Origin: JBDKJS01 sp039806065
GTDB lineage: Bacteria; Bacteroidota; Bacteroidia; AKYH767-A; 2013-40CM-41-45
DNA: 25,211 bases
Direction of reading: 5' to 3'
Assembly: GCA_039806065.1 (NCBI GenBank)
Contig: JBDKJS010000183.1
Span: 1-25,211 of the forward strand
Positions within the stretch are counted from its first letter, which is position 1, and every line of letters begins with the position of its first letter. The notes under the pieces were generated by a model. That model did not search any database. It was given only the letters and a program-made list of their open reading frames with translations, and had not been told where the DNA came from. Below, in pieces: positions 1 to 8,786 of this stretch. Position numbers and translations under genes: made by a program.

Positions 1-1020
1 ACAGATAAAGGCATAGCCGCTGCCAAAGAAGGAATACGCATGGCTCATATCATTCAAAATACGAGCAAGTTGATTTTTATTTATAAGGCGTTAGCTTACA
101 ATTATAAAAAAGCAGATTTATTTGAAGATTATGCAGCCACGCTCGAGAAGATAATTGAACTTAAAGATACTTTAAGCAAAAAAAATGCTGACGATGCTAT
201 TTCAGTACTTGAGGCCAAATACGAAATTCAAAAACAGGAAAACATTATTCTTCAACAGAAATCGAGATTGTATAAGAATAAGATAGTCACCTGGGCTATT
301 TTAATTGGTGCGTGCTTTATGACACTTAGCGCATGGTTAGGTTATAGAAACTATAAACATCTTCAAGCTAGGAAACTAAAAGATGCTGTTAATCAAGAAA
401 AGCAAAATACAGTAATGGCCATTCAACAGGCCGAAGAAAATGAACGCAAGCGCATAGCTGCGGATTTGCACGATAACTTAGGGAGCTATGCCGCGGCCAT
501 TAAAGCCAATGCCCGTGAAATTAAAGTATTTCATCCAGAATTGCAGGCTTCCTCACAGATAGAAGAAAATGCAGAGCAAATGGTTACTCAATTAGGCGAA
601 ACTATTTGGGTATTAAAAAATGAAGAACTTCGACTTACTGATATTGCTGACAGATTCAAAGTTTGGATACAGCGATTGCTCCTCAACTATCCTCATATTA
701 AATATTATTACCAAGAAAGTATTGAGGTAGATCATGCTTATTCACCTAATCAAACGTTAGATTTATTCTTAATATTAAAAGAGTGCGTTACCAATGCTAT
801 AAAACATAGCAACGGCACTGAATTGAAAATTATTTTCTATAGTAATGAAAATGTAGTACTAACTATTCAAGATAATGGAAGTGGGTTCGACATGAATGCT
901 ATAACTCAATCAAGTGGCATTAATAATGTAATAAAAAGAGCTACAAACTTTAATTATTTTGTTGATTGGAAATCGAATCAATCGGGCACAAAAGTGAGTA
1001 TAAGTAGTACTATAAATTAA
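1..1020 (+). CDS. Sensor histidine kinase, TPR-type, HisKA_3/HATPase (5' partial)
   Basis: The reading frame is open from base 1, so the gene starts upstream of the window. The N-terminal visible part is helical and looks like the end of a TPR array, followed by a coiled coil and one membrane segment (about bases 280-345). A HisKA_3 dimerisation helix follows, with the phospho-acceptor His in a DLHDNLG motif at 469-471. The ATPase domain has an N-box (ECVTNAIKHS, about 781-815) and a G1 box (DNGSGF, about 871-888). In this family the kinase autophosphorylates and passes phosphate to a NarL/LuxR-type regulator; the gene 54 bases downstream is exactly such a regulator, so the two are probably partners. 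The input signal is unknown: the sensing TPR part is mostly outside the window. The final G2 box is short, as is common for this family. Family assignment is firm, partner assignment is inference from adjacency. Confidence 0.93.
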   Translation, partial: TDKGIAAAKEGIRMAHIIQNTSKLIFIYKALAYNYKKADLFEDYAATLEKIIELKDTLSKKNADDAISVLEAKYEIQKQENIILQQKSRLYKNKIVTWAILIGACFMTLSAWLGYRNYKHLQARKLKDAVNQEKQNTVMAIQQAEENERKRIAADLHDNLGSYAAAIKANAREIKVFHPELQASSQIEENAEQMVTQLGETIWVLKNEELRLTDIADRFKVWIQRLLLNYPHIKYYYQESIEVDHAYSPNQTLDLFLILKECVTNAIKHSNGTELKIIFYSNENVVLTIQDNGSGFDMNAITQSSGINNVIKRATNFNYFVDWKSNQSGTKVSISSTIN

Positions 1021-1023
1021 GTA

Positions 1024-1054
1024 TTTGTGTGTATAAGTTCGAAATGTATTTTTG
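1024..1054 (+). promoter_or_regulatory. Bacteroidota-type promoter for the response regulator
   Basis: TTTG at 1024-1027 and TATTTTTG at 1047-1054 (consensus TAnnTTTG) are separated by 19 bases, close to the known -33/-7 arrangement of Bacteroidota housekeeping promoters. The predicted start of transcription would be near 1059, giving a leader of about 15 bases before the ATG at 1074. It implies that the regulator can be expressed apart from its kinase. Motif only; not tested. Confidence 0.55.
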
Positions 1055-1073
1055 ATTTGAAATTTAGGTAACT

Positions 1074-1733
1074 ATGAAAATAGCACTTGTTGATGATAGT
1101 CCCATTAATCGCCAAAGCTTTTTGCAGAAGGCAGCTTCCTATCCCGATTTGGAATTAACTTTTATGGCTGATGATGGACATCAATTTTTAGAGAAGATGA
1201 AGGGTTTGCCATTGTCAAGTTTACCATCTGTAGTATTTATGGATATCCAAATGCCTCATTTAAATGGTATTGAAACTATTAAATTGGCAAAATCACTTTA
1301 TCATACCGTGCATTTTATAGTACTTACTGTGTTTGAAGATGATGCCACAATTTTTGAAGCCATTCAAGCTGGTGCCTCTGGTTACCTGCTCAAGCATGAA
1401 AGCCATCACACCATTAGAGAAGCTATCAGAGAAGTTTTAGAGTACGGAGGTGCACCAATGAGTCCAGCCATAGCTCGAAGAACTTTAAAACTTTTAGGCC
1501 AACGAAATGTTGATGCTGACACCTCTTCAATAGCGCTTGAAACTTTACTATCTGATAGAGAGAGTGAGATATTGTTACTCATGGTAAATGGCTATGATGC
1601 CAAGCGAATAGCCGAAATGACTGATATAAGCACCCTTACAGTTAGAAAACATATTGCCAACATTTACAATAAGCTACATGTGAATTCTAAGGCACAAGTA
1701 ATTTCATTAGCCCATAAAAATAAATGGGTCTGA
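1074..1733 (+). CDS. Two-component response regulator, NarL/LuxR family
   Basis: A 219-residue protein with a receiver domain (about residues 1-120) and a LuxR-type helix-turn-helix (about 157-215). Receiver landmarks are the acidic pair D7/D8, phospho-acceptor D57 in the FMDIQMP context, T85 and K107. The DNA-binding part carries the family pattern LSDRESEILLLMVNG followed by the recognition helix near TVRKHIANIYNKL. It is the expected partner of the TPR kinase directly upstream. In this family phosphorylation drives dimerisation and binding to target promoters. The start at 1074 is supported by the usual N-terminus (MKIALVDD) and by a promoter ending 19 bases upstream. Targets are not known; the SpmA-SpmB gene downstream and its AT-rich palindrome are possible but unproven. 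Confidence 0.95.
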   Translation: MKIALVDDSPINRQSFLQKAASYPDLELTFMADDGHQFLEKMKGLPLSSLPSVVFMDIQMPHLNGIETIKLAKSLYHTVHFIVLTVFEDDATIFEAIQAGASGYLLKHESHHTIREAIREVLEYGGAPMSPAIARRTLKLLGQRNVDADTSSIALETLLSDRESEILLLMVNGYDAKRIAEMTDISTLTVRKHIANIYNKLHVNSKAQVISLAHKNKWV

Positions 1734-1739
1734 TTTTTT
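1711..1739 (+). terminator. Weak hairpin plus T-run at the end of the response regulator
   Basis: CCCAT (1711-1715) and ATGGG (1724-1728) form a 5-bp stem inside the last codons of the gene; a run of six T follows the stop codon (1734-1739), separated from the stem by five bases. The stem is short and the spacing is poor, so this is only a possible terminator. Confidence 0.25.
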
Positions 1740-1828
1740 AGAATTACACAAATATTTGTTTATAGCTTATTAGAACTCCCCACTTCAAGCCATATTAAAG
1801 ACCTTACTTTCGGTTCAAATATTTATTA

Positions 1829-3523
1829 ATGGCTCTTAGTAGAATTTGGTCAATCATTGTTTTATTTGCTATCTCTGTAGCTGCCATTAATTATTTTAAT
1901 GGTGATCGTAATGTATTCAATGACATGGTCACCGAACGAAAACTTAAAGAAGGTGAGCAATATCCCATCGTTAGGTATTATTTATACAATACTACTCTTT
2001 CTGATTCAGCTGTCAGCCGTTTGGGGAAGTTTAATTGGCAACCAACCTACGATTTAAGAAATGCAAATTATATATTGACGCTCGAAGATCATCAAGCTAG
2101 GGCAAATTTGGTAACCCTTATTAATGATTGTCCAACCATAACATTCCAATCTGTAATACAAAGATTAGAAGACTCCGCTACCGTAAAAGCTAATTACCAC
2201 TATTTGCATGCTGATGAACTAAACCGGGTAAACAAGTTTGGTTCATTGATGGTTGTTAACCATGATGTAACCAGCTCCCTTGTTATTCCTAATGGATTAA
2301 CAGAAATAGAATTTAAAAGTGCTTTGCAAGCGCATTTAAATCAAATTCAAATAATTTCCGCTAGCAGTGTACCAATGCTATTGCCAAAGAATATGGACGG
2401 CATTTTTGAAACCGGAAAATTTGCTGTAACACTTGTATTAGGGCTGGTGGGCACACTTGCCTTATTCATGGGCCTGCTTCATATTGCTGAAGCGGCTGGA
2501 GGAATTAGATTAATCAGTAAATTAATTAGTCCATTTTTAAATAAATTATTTCCAGAATTACCAAAAGATCACCCTTCATTCGGTCACATGGTCATGAATT
2601 TTTCTGCTAATCTATTGGGCTTGGATAATGCAGCCACCCCTTTCGGGCTAAAAGCCATGCAAAGTTTGCAAGAGCTTAATCCAATTAAAGATCGCGCATC
2701 CAACTCACAAATTATGTTCTTGGCCCTTCATGCTTCAGGGCTTACCTTGATACCTGTTTCAATTATTGCAGTGCGTGCTGCCAATGGATCGCAAAATCCA
2801 AATGAAATCTTTATTCCGCTCATGCTTACCACATTTGTATGTACGCTCACGGCACTTTTAATTACTTGTATGAAGCAACGAATCAATATGCTTCAACCTA
2901 AATTGCTATTCCCAATATTTTTAATTAGTGTCTTGCTCGCCACCTTTATCTGGTTCCTAAGAACGCTTGCGCCTTACGCCATGCAGCAATTTTCTGATAC
3001 GTTTAGCAATGGAGCCATCTTATTGGTATTCCTAGTCATAGTGGCCGGTGGCATGCTCAAAAAAATTAATTTATTTGATGCATTTGTTGAAGGTGCTAAA
3101 GGAGGATTTGATACCGCTATAAGAATTATTCCTTATATGGTGGGGATGTTAGTAGCTGTAAGCATGCTGCGAACTAGTGGTGCATTTGAACTCATTATTC
3201 AACCCATTAAAGCATTAATAGCCTATTCTGGATTGGATACCCAATGGGCTGAAGGACTGCCCACTGCATTGTTGCGCCCTTTTAGTGCAGGTGGCGCTAG
3301 AGGATTTATGGTGGATGCCATGCGCACATTTGGTGCCGATTCTTTCGTGGGTAAATTGGTGAGTGTGTTACAAGGCGGGAGTGAAACCACCTTCTATGTA
3401 GTGGCTCTTTATTTCGGTGCAGTATCAGTAAAAGACACCCGATATGCCATTCCAGTGATGCTTTTAGCCGATTTAGCAGGCATCATTTTCTCCATTGCCA
3501 TTTGTTACTATCTATTTAGTTAG
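1829..3523 (+). CDS. SpmA-SpmB fusion membrane protein (nucleoside-recognition/Gate domains)
   Basis: A 564-residue integral membrane protein. After an N-terminal membrane segment (about 5-22) comes an unusual 170-residue, probably extracytoplasmic stretch. Residues about 196-350 resemble SpmA (conserved block MVMNFSANLLGLDNAATPFG at about 254-273). Residues about 407-564 resemble SpmB (conserved RPFSAGGARGFMVD at about 483 and LQGGSETTFY). In Bacillus spmA and spmB are separate genes needed for spore-core dehydration; the Gate/nucleoside-recognition fold is also found in transporters. In Bacteroidota, which do not sporulate, the fused form is known but its role is not established, so transport is only inference. 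It stands alone between the regulator and the amylase. The start at 1829 gives a normal membrane anchor. No strong promoter was seen; TACTTTCG at about 1805 is one base off consensus. Confidence 0.85.
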   Translation: MALSRIWSIIVLFAISVAAINYFNGDRNVFNDMVTERKLKEGEQYPIVRYYLYNTTLSDSAVSRLGKFNWQPTYDLRNANYILTLEDHQARANLVTLINDCPTITFQSVIQRLEDSATVKANYHYLHADELNRVNKFGSLMVVNHDVTSSLVIPNGLTEIEFKSALQAHLNQIQIISASSVPMLLPKNMDGIFETGKFAVTLVLGLVGTLALFMGLLHIAEAAGGIRLISKLISPFLNKLFPELPKDHPSFGHMVMNFSANLLGLDNAATPFGLKAMQSLQELNPIKDRASNSQIMFLALHASGLTLIPVSIIAVRAANGSQNPNEIFIPLMLTTFVCTLTALLITCMKQRINMLQPKLLFPIFLISVLLATFIWFLRTLAPYAMQQFSDTFSNGAILLVFLVIVAGGMLKKINLFDAFVEGAKGGFDTAIRIIPYMVGMLVAVSMLRTSGAFELIIQPIKALIAYSGLDTQWAEGLPTALLRPFSAGGARGFMVDAMRTFGADSFVGKLVSVLQGGSETTFYVVALYFGAVSVKDTRYAIPVMLLADLAGIIFSIAICYYLFS

Positions 3524-3635
3524 AAGTTGGTCAAAGTATATTTTGAGAGCCAAGCAAGGCCTACAAATCAATATTGACGTGCTTTTCAGCCGCTTTTAGT
3601 GCTTTTTATTTTTCGTGTAGTTACAATAATTATTA

Positions 3636-3643
3636 TATATTTG
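3636..3643 (+). promoter_or_regulatory. -7 element upstream of the alpha-amylase
   Basis: TATATTTG matches TAnnTTTG. It lies 42 bases before the chosen start at 3686, giving a leader of roughly 35-40 bases. No good TTTG was found at the expected upstream spacing. Its position downstream of 3599 also argues that the longer reading from 3599 is not the translated start. Confidence 0.4.
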
Positions 3644-3685
3644 AATTCATTTTTTTTAATTACTGCGAACCATTCAAATATTCAA

Positions 3686-6286
3686 ATGAGAAAAAACTTA
3701 CTGTCCGCCTTTTTATTGGCATTTATTTTGGTTTCCAATGTTGATGCGCAAAATACACGCGTCAAAAAAGTATTGCTACAAGGATTCTGGTGGGATTACT
3801 GGAATAGTAATTTCCCTAATGCATGGAGCAACTATCTTACCGAGATAGCCCCTCGATTAAAAGCTTTAGGAATTGATGCAGTTTGGGTACCTGCTGCATA
3901 TAAAAATTCAGGCACAGGGTCAGTGGGTTATGCTCCATTTGATCACTACGATCTTGGGGATAAATTTCAAAAAGGAAGCCTGCGTACACGGATGGGCACC
4001 AAAGATGAACTGTTAAGAATGGTAGCAGTGATGCATTCCAATGGTATTGAGGTAATTGAGGATGTGGTACTTAACCATGTTAACAGCGCAGGCAGTAATT
4101 TGGGTTCAGGCGGTCAAGATCCCGAACCACTTTATTCTATGAGAAATGAAAGTGGGTATAAAAATTTTAGATACGTATCTTTTGCTACACCAGCAGTGAA
4201 TGAATCACAAACCGACTATTGGACTAGAAATGGTAGATGGCCTAAAAATTATACAAACTTCTACCCAAATAGAAATAACAACTGTACCACAGGGGAGATA
4301 TGTACTAATTATTTTGGCCCTGATGTATCTTTTGAATCAAATGCAATTGGGCAAAGTAGCAATATCCCCAGATCAGGTTCAGTAAGCGTTGGCGGGATAA
4401 CAAGAGCTTATGTTAATCCTGTGCAGGCTGCTAACTACATGCGTGATGGTGCCAACAATTGGTTACTGTGGTTGAAAAAGCAAACTGGTTTTGATGGATG
4501 GCGAATGGATGCGGTTAAGCATTTTCCAATTTCTATTCAAACACATATTATCTACAATACAAAATATACCGGACCGGCATTTGTACAAGGTGGCGAATCC
4601 ATGTTGAGTATTGGAGAGTGGATAGGAAACAAAACAGATTTAGACAATTATGTAACTGCTGTAAGAAGTGGTACCGAAGAACATACCGGAGCTTTCGATT
4701 TTAGCTTAAGAGGGTATGGGCCAAATGGTGGATTGTACAGTATGGTAGCTTCTCAAGGCAATTATAATGTACAACATTTACCATCAGAGCAGCAATTGAA
4801 AAGATTTTTTAATTACCCATCACAACGGGTTCACCGCACCCTTCCCTTTGTTAACAATCATGATACCTTTAGACCTTTGCTAGCTGCCAATGGCAATTAC
4901 GCCAAGCCACTTGGCGATGCTTCAGGTTGGAATAGCGGGAGCGAGTTAGGGGGAAATGGTGCACATATTGATCCACGCGATCCAAGACTTTTTGCTGCCT
5001 ACGCCACCATTTTTGCTATGGATGGAAACCCTACTGTTTTCTTCGAAGATTTATTTGATATTGGTACCACCGGCAAACGCTTCTCTCATCTTCCTTTTGA
5101 TATTAATGATTTGCCCGTAAGAGAGGATGTGCTAAACCTAATAAGGGTGCATCAAAAACTTGCATTTAAAGATGGTGATTATGCTGTACCTACAGCGCTC
5201 ACCGGTACGCAAGCACCTTATTATGCAAAAGGCTCAAGTGCCAACCATATTGTATTTGAAAGAATTGGCAAGGCCATTATTGGAGTTACCGATAGGCTTA
5301 GTGCCATTGCTAATAATGCTGATGATGAAGAGGTATGGGTTAGTGTTGGAGATTTATCATGGGCCAACAAAGATTTGATCGACTACAGTGGAGCACATGG
5401 CTTGAGCACTACTAGGGTTTATCCTGATGGAAGGGTACTAATAAAAACCGCTCCTGCTGGTCACACTATTGGCAATGCTCGTGGACATGGCTACTCTATT
5501 TGGGCTCCGATCCCAAGTGGTGTAACCTTTAATTCAGTGGAAGATATTTATACATACTTATATGCCTATTATCCTTCTAGAAATAGTTATACCACCCAAG
5601 AATGGGAAATGGCCGATGACCTTGGCGATAGCCATGCTAATTCTCTTCAGCAAGGTGGACGATTGCCTAACAACAGCACCGCCCAGCGCACCGCTGGTCG
5701 TATTTATGCTGCTGCTGGTCAACAATTAATATACAGGCTTTATCCAGAAGTGAATGGTAGGTCTCAAGTAGTTGCACTTTATAATGGCAATGGAAATGTG
5801 GTTTCGCAAGTAAGTGGTACCAGTAGTAATACCGCTCCATTAGTTGGCTATTACACCCCAGCAACCGATGGCTGGATTACCTTAAAGGCAAGCAATACTA
5901 ACAATACCACTCCCGGTCAAAGAGTTTGGATCAATGTAACCTACACTGCACCAACGGTAGTAAATACACGTACCGCACCAGGAAACTTGCGCACTTCCGA
6001 TGATCAATCGATGTTGCCATTATTACCAGAAGCACGTGTTCATTTATTCCCCAATCCCACTCAAGATCAGGTTTATTTTAGTTTCAATGATTTAGATTTG
6101 CTCGCCAAGGTACAAGTGGTGGTAGTGGATTTAAGAGGACAAAAGGTATTCGAATTGACTACCAACACCACTGATGTAGAGCAAGCTTTTAACCAATATT
6201 TTTCAATGTTGAAGGCTGGCATTTATTTTATTAGACTAGAATGGAATCAGCAACATGAACAGTTAAAACTTATCAAGTTACAATAA
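3686..6286 (+). CDS. Secreted GH13 alpha-amylase with T9SS sorting domain
   Basis: An 866-residue exported alpha-amylase that should hydrolyse internal alpha-1,4 bonds of starch or glycogen. All four GH13 regions are visible: region I DVVLNH (126-131), region II GWRMDAVKH with nucleophile D275, region III with acid/base E311 in IGEW, and region IV FVNNHD with D393. A beta domain resembling the prokaryotic amylase C-terminal domain follows (about 546-611), then an extra ~150-residue beta-rich domain (about 615-765) that I cannot name. Residues 785-866 form a T9SS type A sorting domain (FPNPTQDQ, DLRGQKVF, AGIYFIRL), so the enzyme is probably delivered to the surface by T9SS. The frame is open from 3599, but ATG 3686 begins a textbook signal peptide (MRKNLLSAFLLAFILVSNVDA), so I use it. 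No Sus-type genes are adjacent. Family firm; exact subfamily (GH13_5-like) likely. Confidence 0.94.
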   Translation: MRKNLLSAFLLAFILVSNVDAQNTRVKKVLLQGFWWDYWNSNFPNAWSNYLTEIAPRLKALGIDAVWVPAAYKNSGTGSVGYAPFDHYDLGDKFQKGSLRTRMGTKDELLRMVAVMHSNGIEVIEDVVLNHVNSAGSNLGSGGQDPEPLYSMRNESGYKNFRYVSFATPAVNESQTDYWTRNGRWPKNYTNFYPNRNNNCTTGEICTNYFGPDVSFESNAIGQSSNIPRSGSVSVGGITRAYVNPVQAANYMRDGANNWLLWLKKQTGFDGWRMDAVKHFPISIQTHIIYNTKYTGPAFVQGGESMLSIGEWIGNKTDLDNYVTAVRSGTEEHTGAFDFSLRGYGPNGGLYSMVASQGNYNVQHLPSEQQLKRFFNYPSQRVHRTLPFVNNHDTFRPLLAANGNYAKPLGDASGWNSGSELGGNGAHIDPRDPRLFAAYATIFAMDGNPTVFFEDLFDIGTTGKRFSHLPFDINDLPVREDVLNLIRVHQKLAFKDGDYAVPTALTGTQAPYYAKGSSANHIVFERIGKAIIGVTDRLSAIANNADDEEVWVSVGDLSWANKDLIDYSGAHGLSTTRVYPDGRVLIKTAPAGHTIGNARGHGYSIWAPIPSGVTFNSVEDIYTYLYAYYPSRNSYTTQEWEMADDLGDSHANSLQQGGRLPNNSTAQRTAGRIYAAAGQQLIYRLYPEVNGRSQVVALYNGNGNVVSQVSGTSSNTAPLVGYYTPATDGWITLKASNTNNTTPGQRVWINVTYTAPTVVNTRTAPGNLRTSDDQSMLPLLPEARVHLFPNPTQDQVYFSFNDLDLLAKVQVVVVDLRGQKVFELTTNTTDVEQAFNQYFSMLKAGIYFIRLEWNQQHEQLKLIKLQ

Positions 6287-6318
6287 AATTACCATTTTAC
6301 CTAAAGCAGCCTAACTTG

Positions 6319-6355
6319 TTATTGGGTCGTTAGAAGACTCAATAATTTATATTTT
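6319..6355 (+). terminator. Rho-independent terminator after the amylase gene
   Basis: Ten-base arms TTATTGGGTC (6319-6328) and GACTCAATAA (6336-6345) pair with a single G-U wobble around a 7-base loop, followed by the T-rich TTTATATTTT. It lies 33 bases after the amylase stop. Confidence 0.6.
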
Positions 6356-6435
6356 AAATTCAATTAAAGACCATGTAGGATGGTTTGTTGAATTTATTGA
6401 TAGTTTGTAGTATTTTTGTCAGCTACCGCCACACA

Positions 6436-7599
6436 TTGAATATCTACTCACAAAAACAACGCTGGAAATTATTACTCCTTGTAGCTGCCATAGCCATAGG
6501 AGCACTCTCACTTTGGTACACGCAGCAATTAGTAAGTAAACTTCAGATAGAAGAAAAAAAGAAGATGGAGCTTTGGGCCGAAGCTACCCAGCGATTGGCC
6601 ACCATGGATATTAATGAAGGCACTTATGATTTAGGTTTTATAAGTAACGTAATTAGTAGCAATACTACCATACCGGTAATATTGGCTGATGATAAAGGAA
6701 ATGTAAATTCATTTCTTAATCTCGATAGTGCAAAAGCACTCACACAGCCTAATTATTTAAAGGAGCAAATTGCTGAAATGAAGCAGCAGCATGAACCTAT
6801 TGAAATTGTTATTAATGCCTCATTAAAAAACTTTTTATATTATAAGGATAGTATATTGTTATCTAAACTTAGGTATTATCCATTCTTCCAATTGGGAGTG
6901 ATTAGCCTGTTTTTATTAGTAAGCTATCTAGCTTTTAGCAACTCTCGAAAAGCTGAGCAAAATCAAGTTTGGGTGGGTATGGCCAAGGAAACTGCTCATC
7001 AATTAGGTACTCCATTGTCATCATTGATGGCTTGGCTGGAATTAATGAAACTAAAAGGGGGAAATGAAGAGTATACTGCAGAGATTGAAAAGGATATTCA
7101 TAGGTTGCAAACCATCACCGAACGATTTTCAAAAATAGGATCTGCCCCTTCGCTCAACAAAGAAAAAATTTTTACAGTTCTTGAGGATGTGGTTAATTAC
7201 CATCGCAAGAGAACTAGTGAAAAAGTGGTGTTCCAACTTACGGCTGCTGATGCGGATGCAGCAGCACCCATTAACGTGCCATTATTCGAATGGGTAATCG
7301 AAAATTTAGTGAAGAATGCCATTGATGCCATGGATGGCGATGGATCTATCAATGTACACATCACAGATCAACAGCAGTTTGTTTACATTGATATAACAGA
7401 CTCGGGGAAGGGAATAGCAAAAAACGCTTTTAAAACTATTTTTAAACCAGGGTTCACAACAAAAAAACGCGGCTGGGGCCTTGGTCTTTCTCTAAGCAAG
7501 CGTATTGTAGAAGATTACCATGGCGGTGAACTATTTGTAAAGCATTCTGAACTCAAAAAGGGTACAACTTTTAGAATTGTGCTCAATAAGCAAACATAA
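6436..7599 (+). CDS. Membrane sensor histidine kinase (orphan), HisKA/HATPase_c
   Basis: A membrane kinase without an adjacent response regulator. From the TTG at 6436 the protein has about 387 residues: a first membrane segment close to the N-terminus, an extracytoplasmic loop of roughly 120 residues, a second membrane segment at about 6885-6940, then a cytoplasmic kinase. The phospho-acceptor His is at 6997-6999 in KETAHQLGTPLSS. N-box ENLVKNAIDAM (about 7300-7332), G1 DSGKGIA and G2 GWGLGLSLSKRIV are all present, so it should be active. No in-frame ATG precedes the first membrane segment, and a stop at 6376-6378 bounds the frame. Candidate starts are TTG 6385 (AGGA four bases upstream) and TTG 6436. 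I prefer 6436 because related Bacteroidota kinases begin with a similar NIYSxKQRWK stretch (recalled, not searched). Its stop overlaps the hemW start by one base (TAATG), suggesting translational coupling. Confidence 0.88.
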   Translation: MNIYSQKQRWKLLLLVAAIAIGALSLWYTQQLVSKLQIEEKKKMELWAEATQRLATMDINEGTYDLGFISNVISSNTTIPVILADDKGNVNSFLNLDSAKALTQPNYLKEQIAEMKQQHEPIEIVINASLKNFLYYKDSILLSKLRYYPFFQLGVISLFLLVSYLAFSNSRKAEQNQVWVGMAKETAHQLGTPLSSLMAWLELMKLKGGNEEYTAEIEKDIHRLQTITERFSKIGSAPSLNKEKIFTVLEDVVNYHRKRTSEKVVFQLTAADADAAAPINVPLFEWVIENLVKNAIDAMDGDGSINVHITDQQQFVYIDITDSGKGIAKNAFKTIFKPGFTTKKRGWGLGLSLSKRIVEDYHGGELFVKHSELKKGTTFRIVLNKQT

Positions 7600-8732
7600 T
7601 GGCGGGCATTTATATTCATGTTCCTTTTTGCCAAAAAGCTTGTAACTATTGTGACTTTCATTTTACCACCAACCACACCCTGGTTCAACAAATGGTTGAT
7701 GCCATGGTTCAAGAGTTGTATTTGCAAAAAGAATATTTTGCTAAAGATCAAATAATACAAACACTTTATTTAGGTGGAGGAACGCCTTCCCTTTTATCAA
7801 GTGACCAACTTGAGGTGCTAATGCAGGCTGTTAAAGCTAATTTCAATTTGGCAAACGAGGTTGAAGTAACTCTCGAAGTAAATCCTGATAATGTTACCAA
7901 TGACAATGTTGATTTGTGGAAATTTCATGGAGTAAATAGAATTAGCTTGGGAATTCAAACTTTGAACCAAGATAGCTTAAAATGGATGAATAGATCTCAC
8001 ACCAGCGATCAAGCATTAAAAGCCATAGAGCTATTAATTTCTTCTAATCAATTTAACCTTTCATGCGATTTAATTTTCGCTACCCCATTTACTACGCTCA
8101 AGAATTTAGAATATGACCTTACCCAAGTAACCAAATTGGGAATTAACCATTTGTCATGTTATAATTTAACAGTAGAGCCTCAAACAAAACTTTATAAGCA
8201 AGTAGCCAAGCAGCCTACATTAATTACGTCTGATGAGGAGGCAATCAAGCAATTTGAGTTTATCCAACAGTTCACTACAAGCAAAGGATTTGAGCATTAT
8301 GAAATTAGTAATTATGCATTGCCAAATTGTTACAGCAAGCACAATACCGCTTATTGGCAAAGCAGGCCTTATTTGGGAATAGGCCCTTCAGCACACAGCT
8401 ATATCGATGGTGTTAGAAGCTTTAATATAAAAAGTAATGCTGCATATATCAAGGCTATCAAGGAGCGCACCGTTCCTAATATCATTGAACCATTAACGCT
8501 AGAAAACAAGTTTAATGAGTATGTACTTACTAGACTCCGCACCAAGTGGGGAATAAACATGGAAGAGCTCCGAAATATCTTTGGACCACAGGCAGAAGCA
8601 CATTTTCATAGAGAACTTAAAAAAATTTTTCACCACCAATGGATCCATCAGGTAGATCAAAATTTTGTATTGACCAAAGAGGGAAAGTGCCATGCTGATA
8701 CTGCTGCAGCTGCATTATTTTTAGAACAATAA
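7599..8732 (+). CDS. hemW: HemW-like radical SAM protein (heme chaperone)
   Basis: A 377-residue radical SAM protein of the HemN/HemW group. The cluster motif is C11-x3-C15-x2-C18 in FCQKACNYCDF, followed by LGGGTPSLL (SAM binding) and, further on, the family blocks GVNRISLGIQ, HEYEIS-like FEHYEISNYA and YLGIGPSAHSY. True HemN coproporphyrinogen dehydrogenase carries a further Cys two residues after C18; here that position is Phe, which favours HemW. HemW binds heme and is thought to deliver it to respiratory enzymes; it was long misannotated as oxygen-independent coproporphyrinogen III oxidase. Length is normal for HemW (about 370-380). The start overlaps the stop of the kinase upstream, so it is translated from the same message; why a kinase is paired with HemW is not apparent. 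Confidence 0.92.
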   Translation: MAGIYIHVPFCQKACNYCDFHFTTNHTLVQQMVDAMVQELYLQKEYFAKDQIIQTLYLGGGTPSLLSSDQLEVLMQAVKANFNLANEVEVTLEVNPDNVTNDNVDLWKFHGVNRISLGIQTLNQDSLKWMNRSHTSDQALKAIELLISSNQFNLSCDLIFATPFTTLKNLEYDLTQVTKLGINHLSCYNLTVEPQTKLYKQVAKQPTLITSDEEAIKQFEFIQQFTTSKGFEHYEISNYALPNCYSKHNTAYWQSRPYLGIGPSAHSYIDGVRSFNIKSNAAYIKAIKERTVPNIIEPLTLENKFNEYVLTRLRTKWGINMEELRNIFGPQAEAHFHRELKKIFHHQWIHQVDQNFVLTKEGKCHADTAAAALFLEQ

Positions 8733-8773
8733 GTTAAAATAAGTTATTTGACACTTCACTCAAAGCGAATTTC

Positions 8774-8781
8774 TACCTTTG
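8774..8781 (+). promoter_or_regulatory. -7 element directly before the DUF4249 gene
   Basis: TACCTTTG matches TAnnTTTG and ends 5 bases before the ATG at 8787. Transcription would start at or within a base or two of the start codon, which implies a leaderless message. A TTTG lies at 8747-8750, but the 23-base spacing is longer than usual. Confidence 0.5.
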
Positions 8782-8786
8782 CAATA

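Noticed and set aside
3524..3635. Terminator after the SpmA-SpmB gene
   Set aside because: Three GCTTTT copies and an AGGCCT site are present, but no stem of useful length next to a T-run.
3599..3685. Longer N-terminus for the amylase
   Set aside because: It would add a second hydrophobic stretch before a perfect signal peptide and would start upstream of the likely promoter box at 3636-3643.
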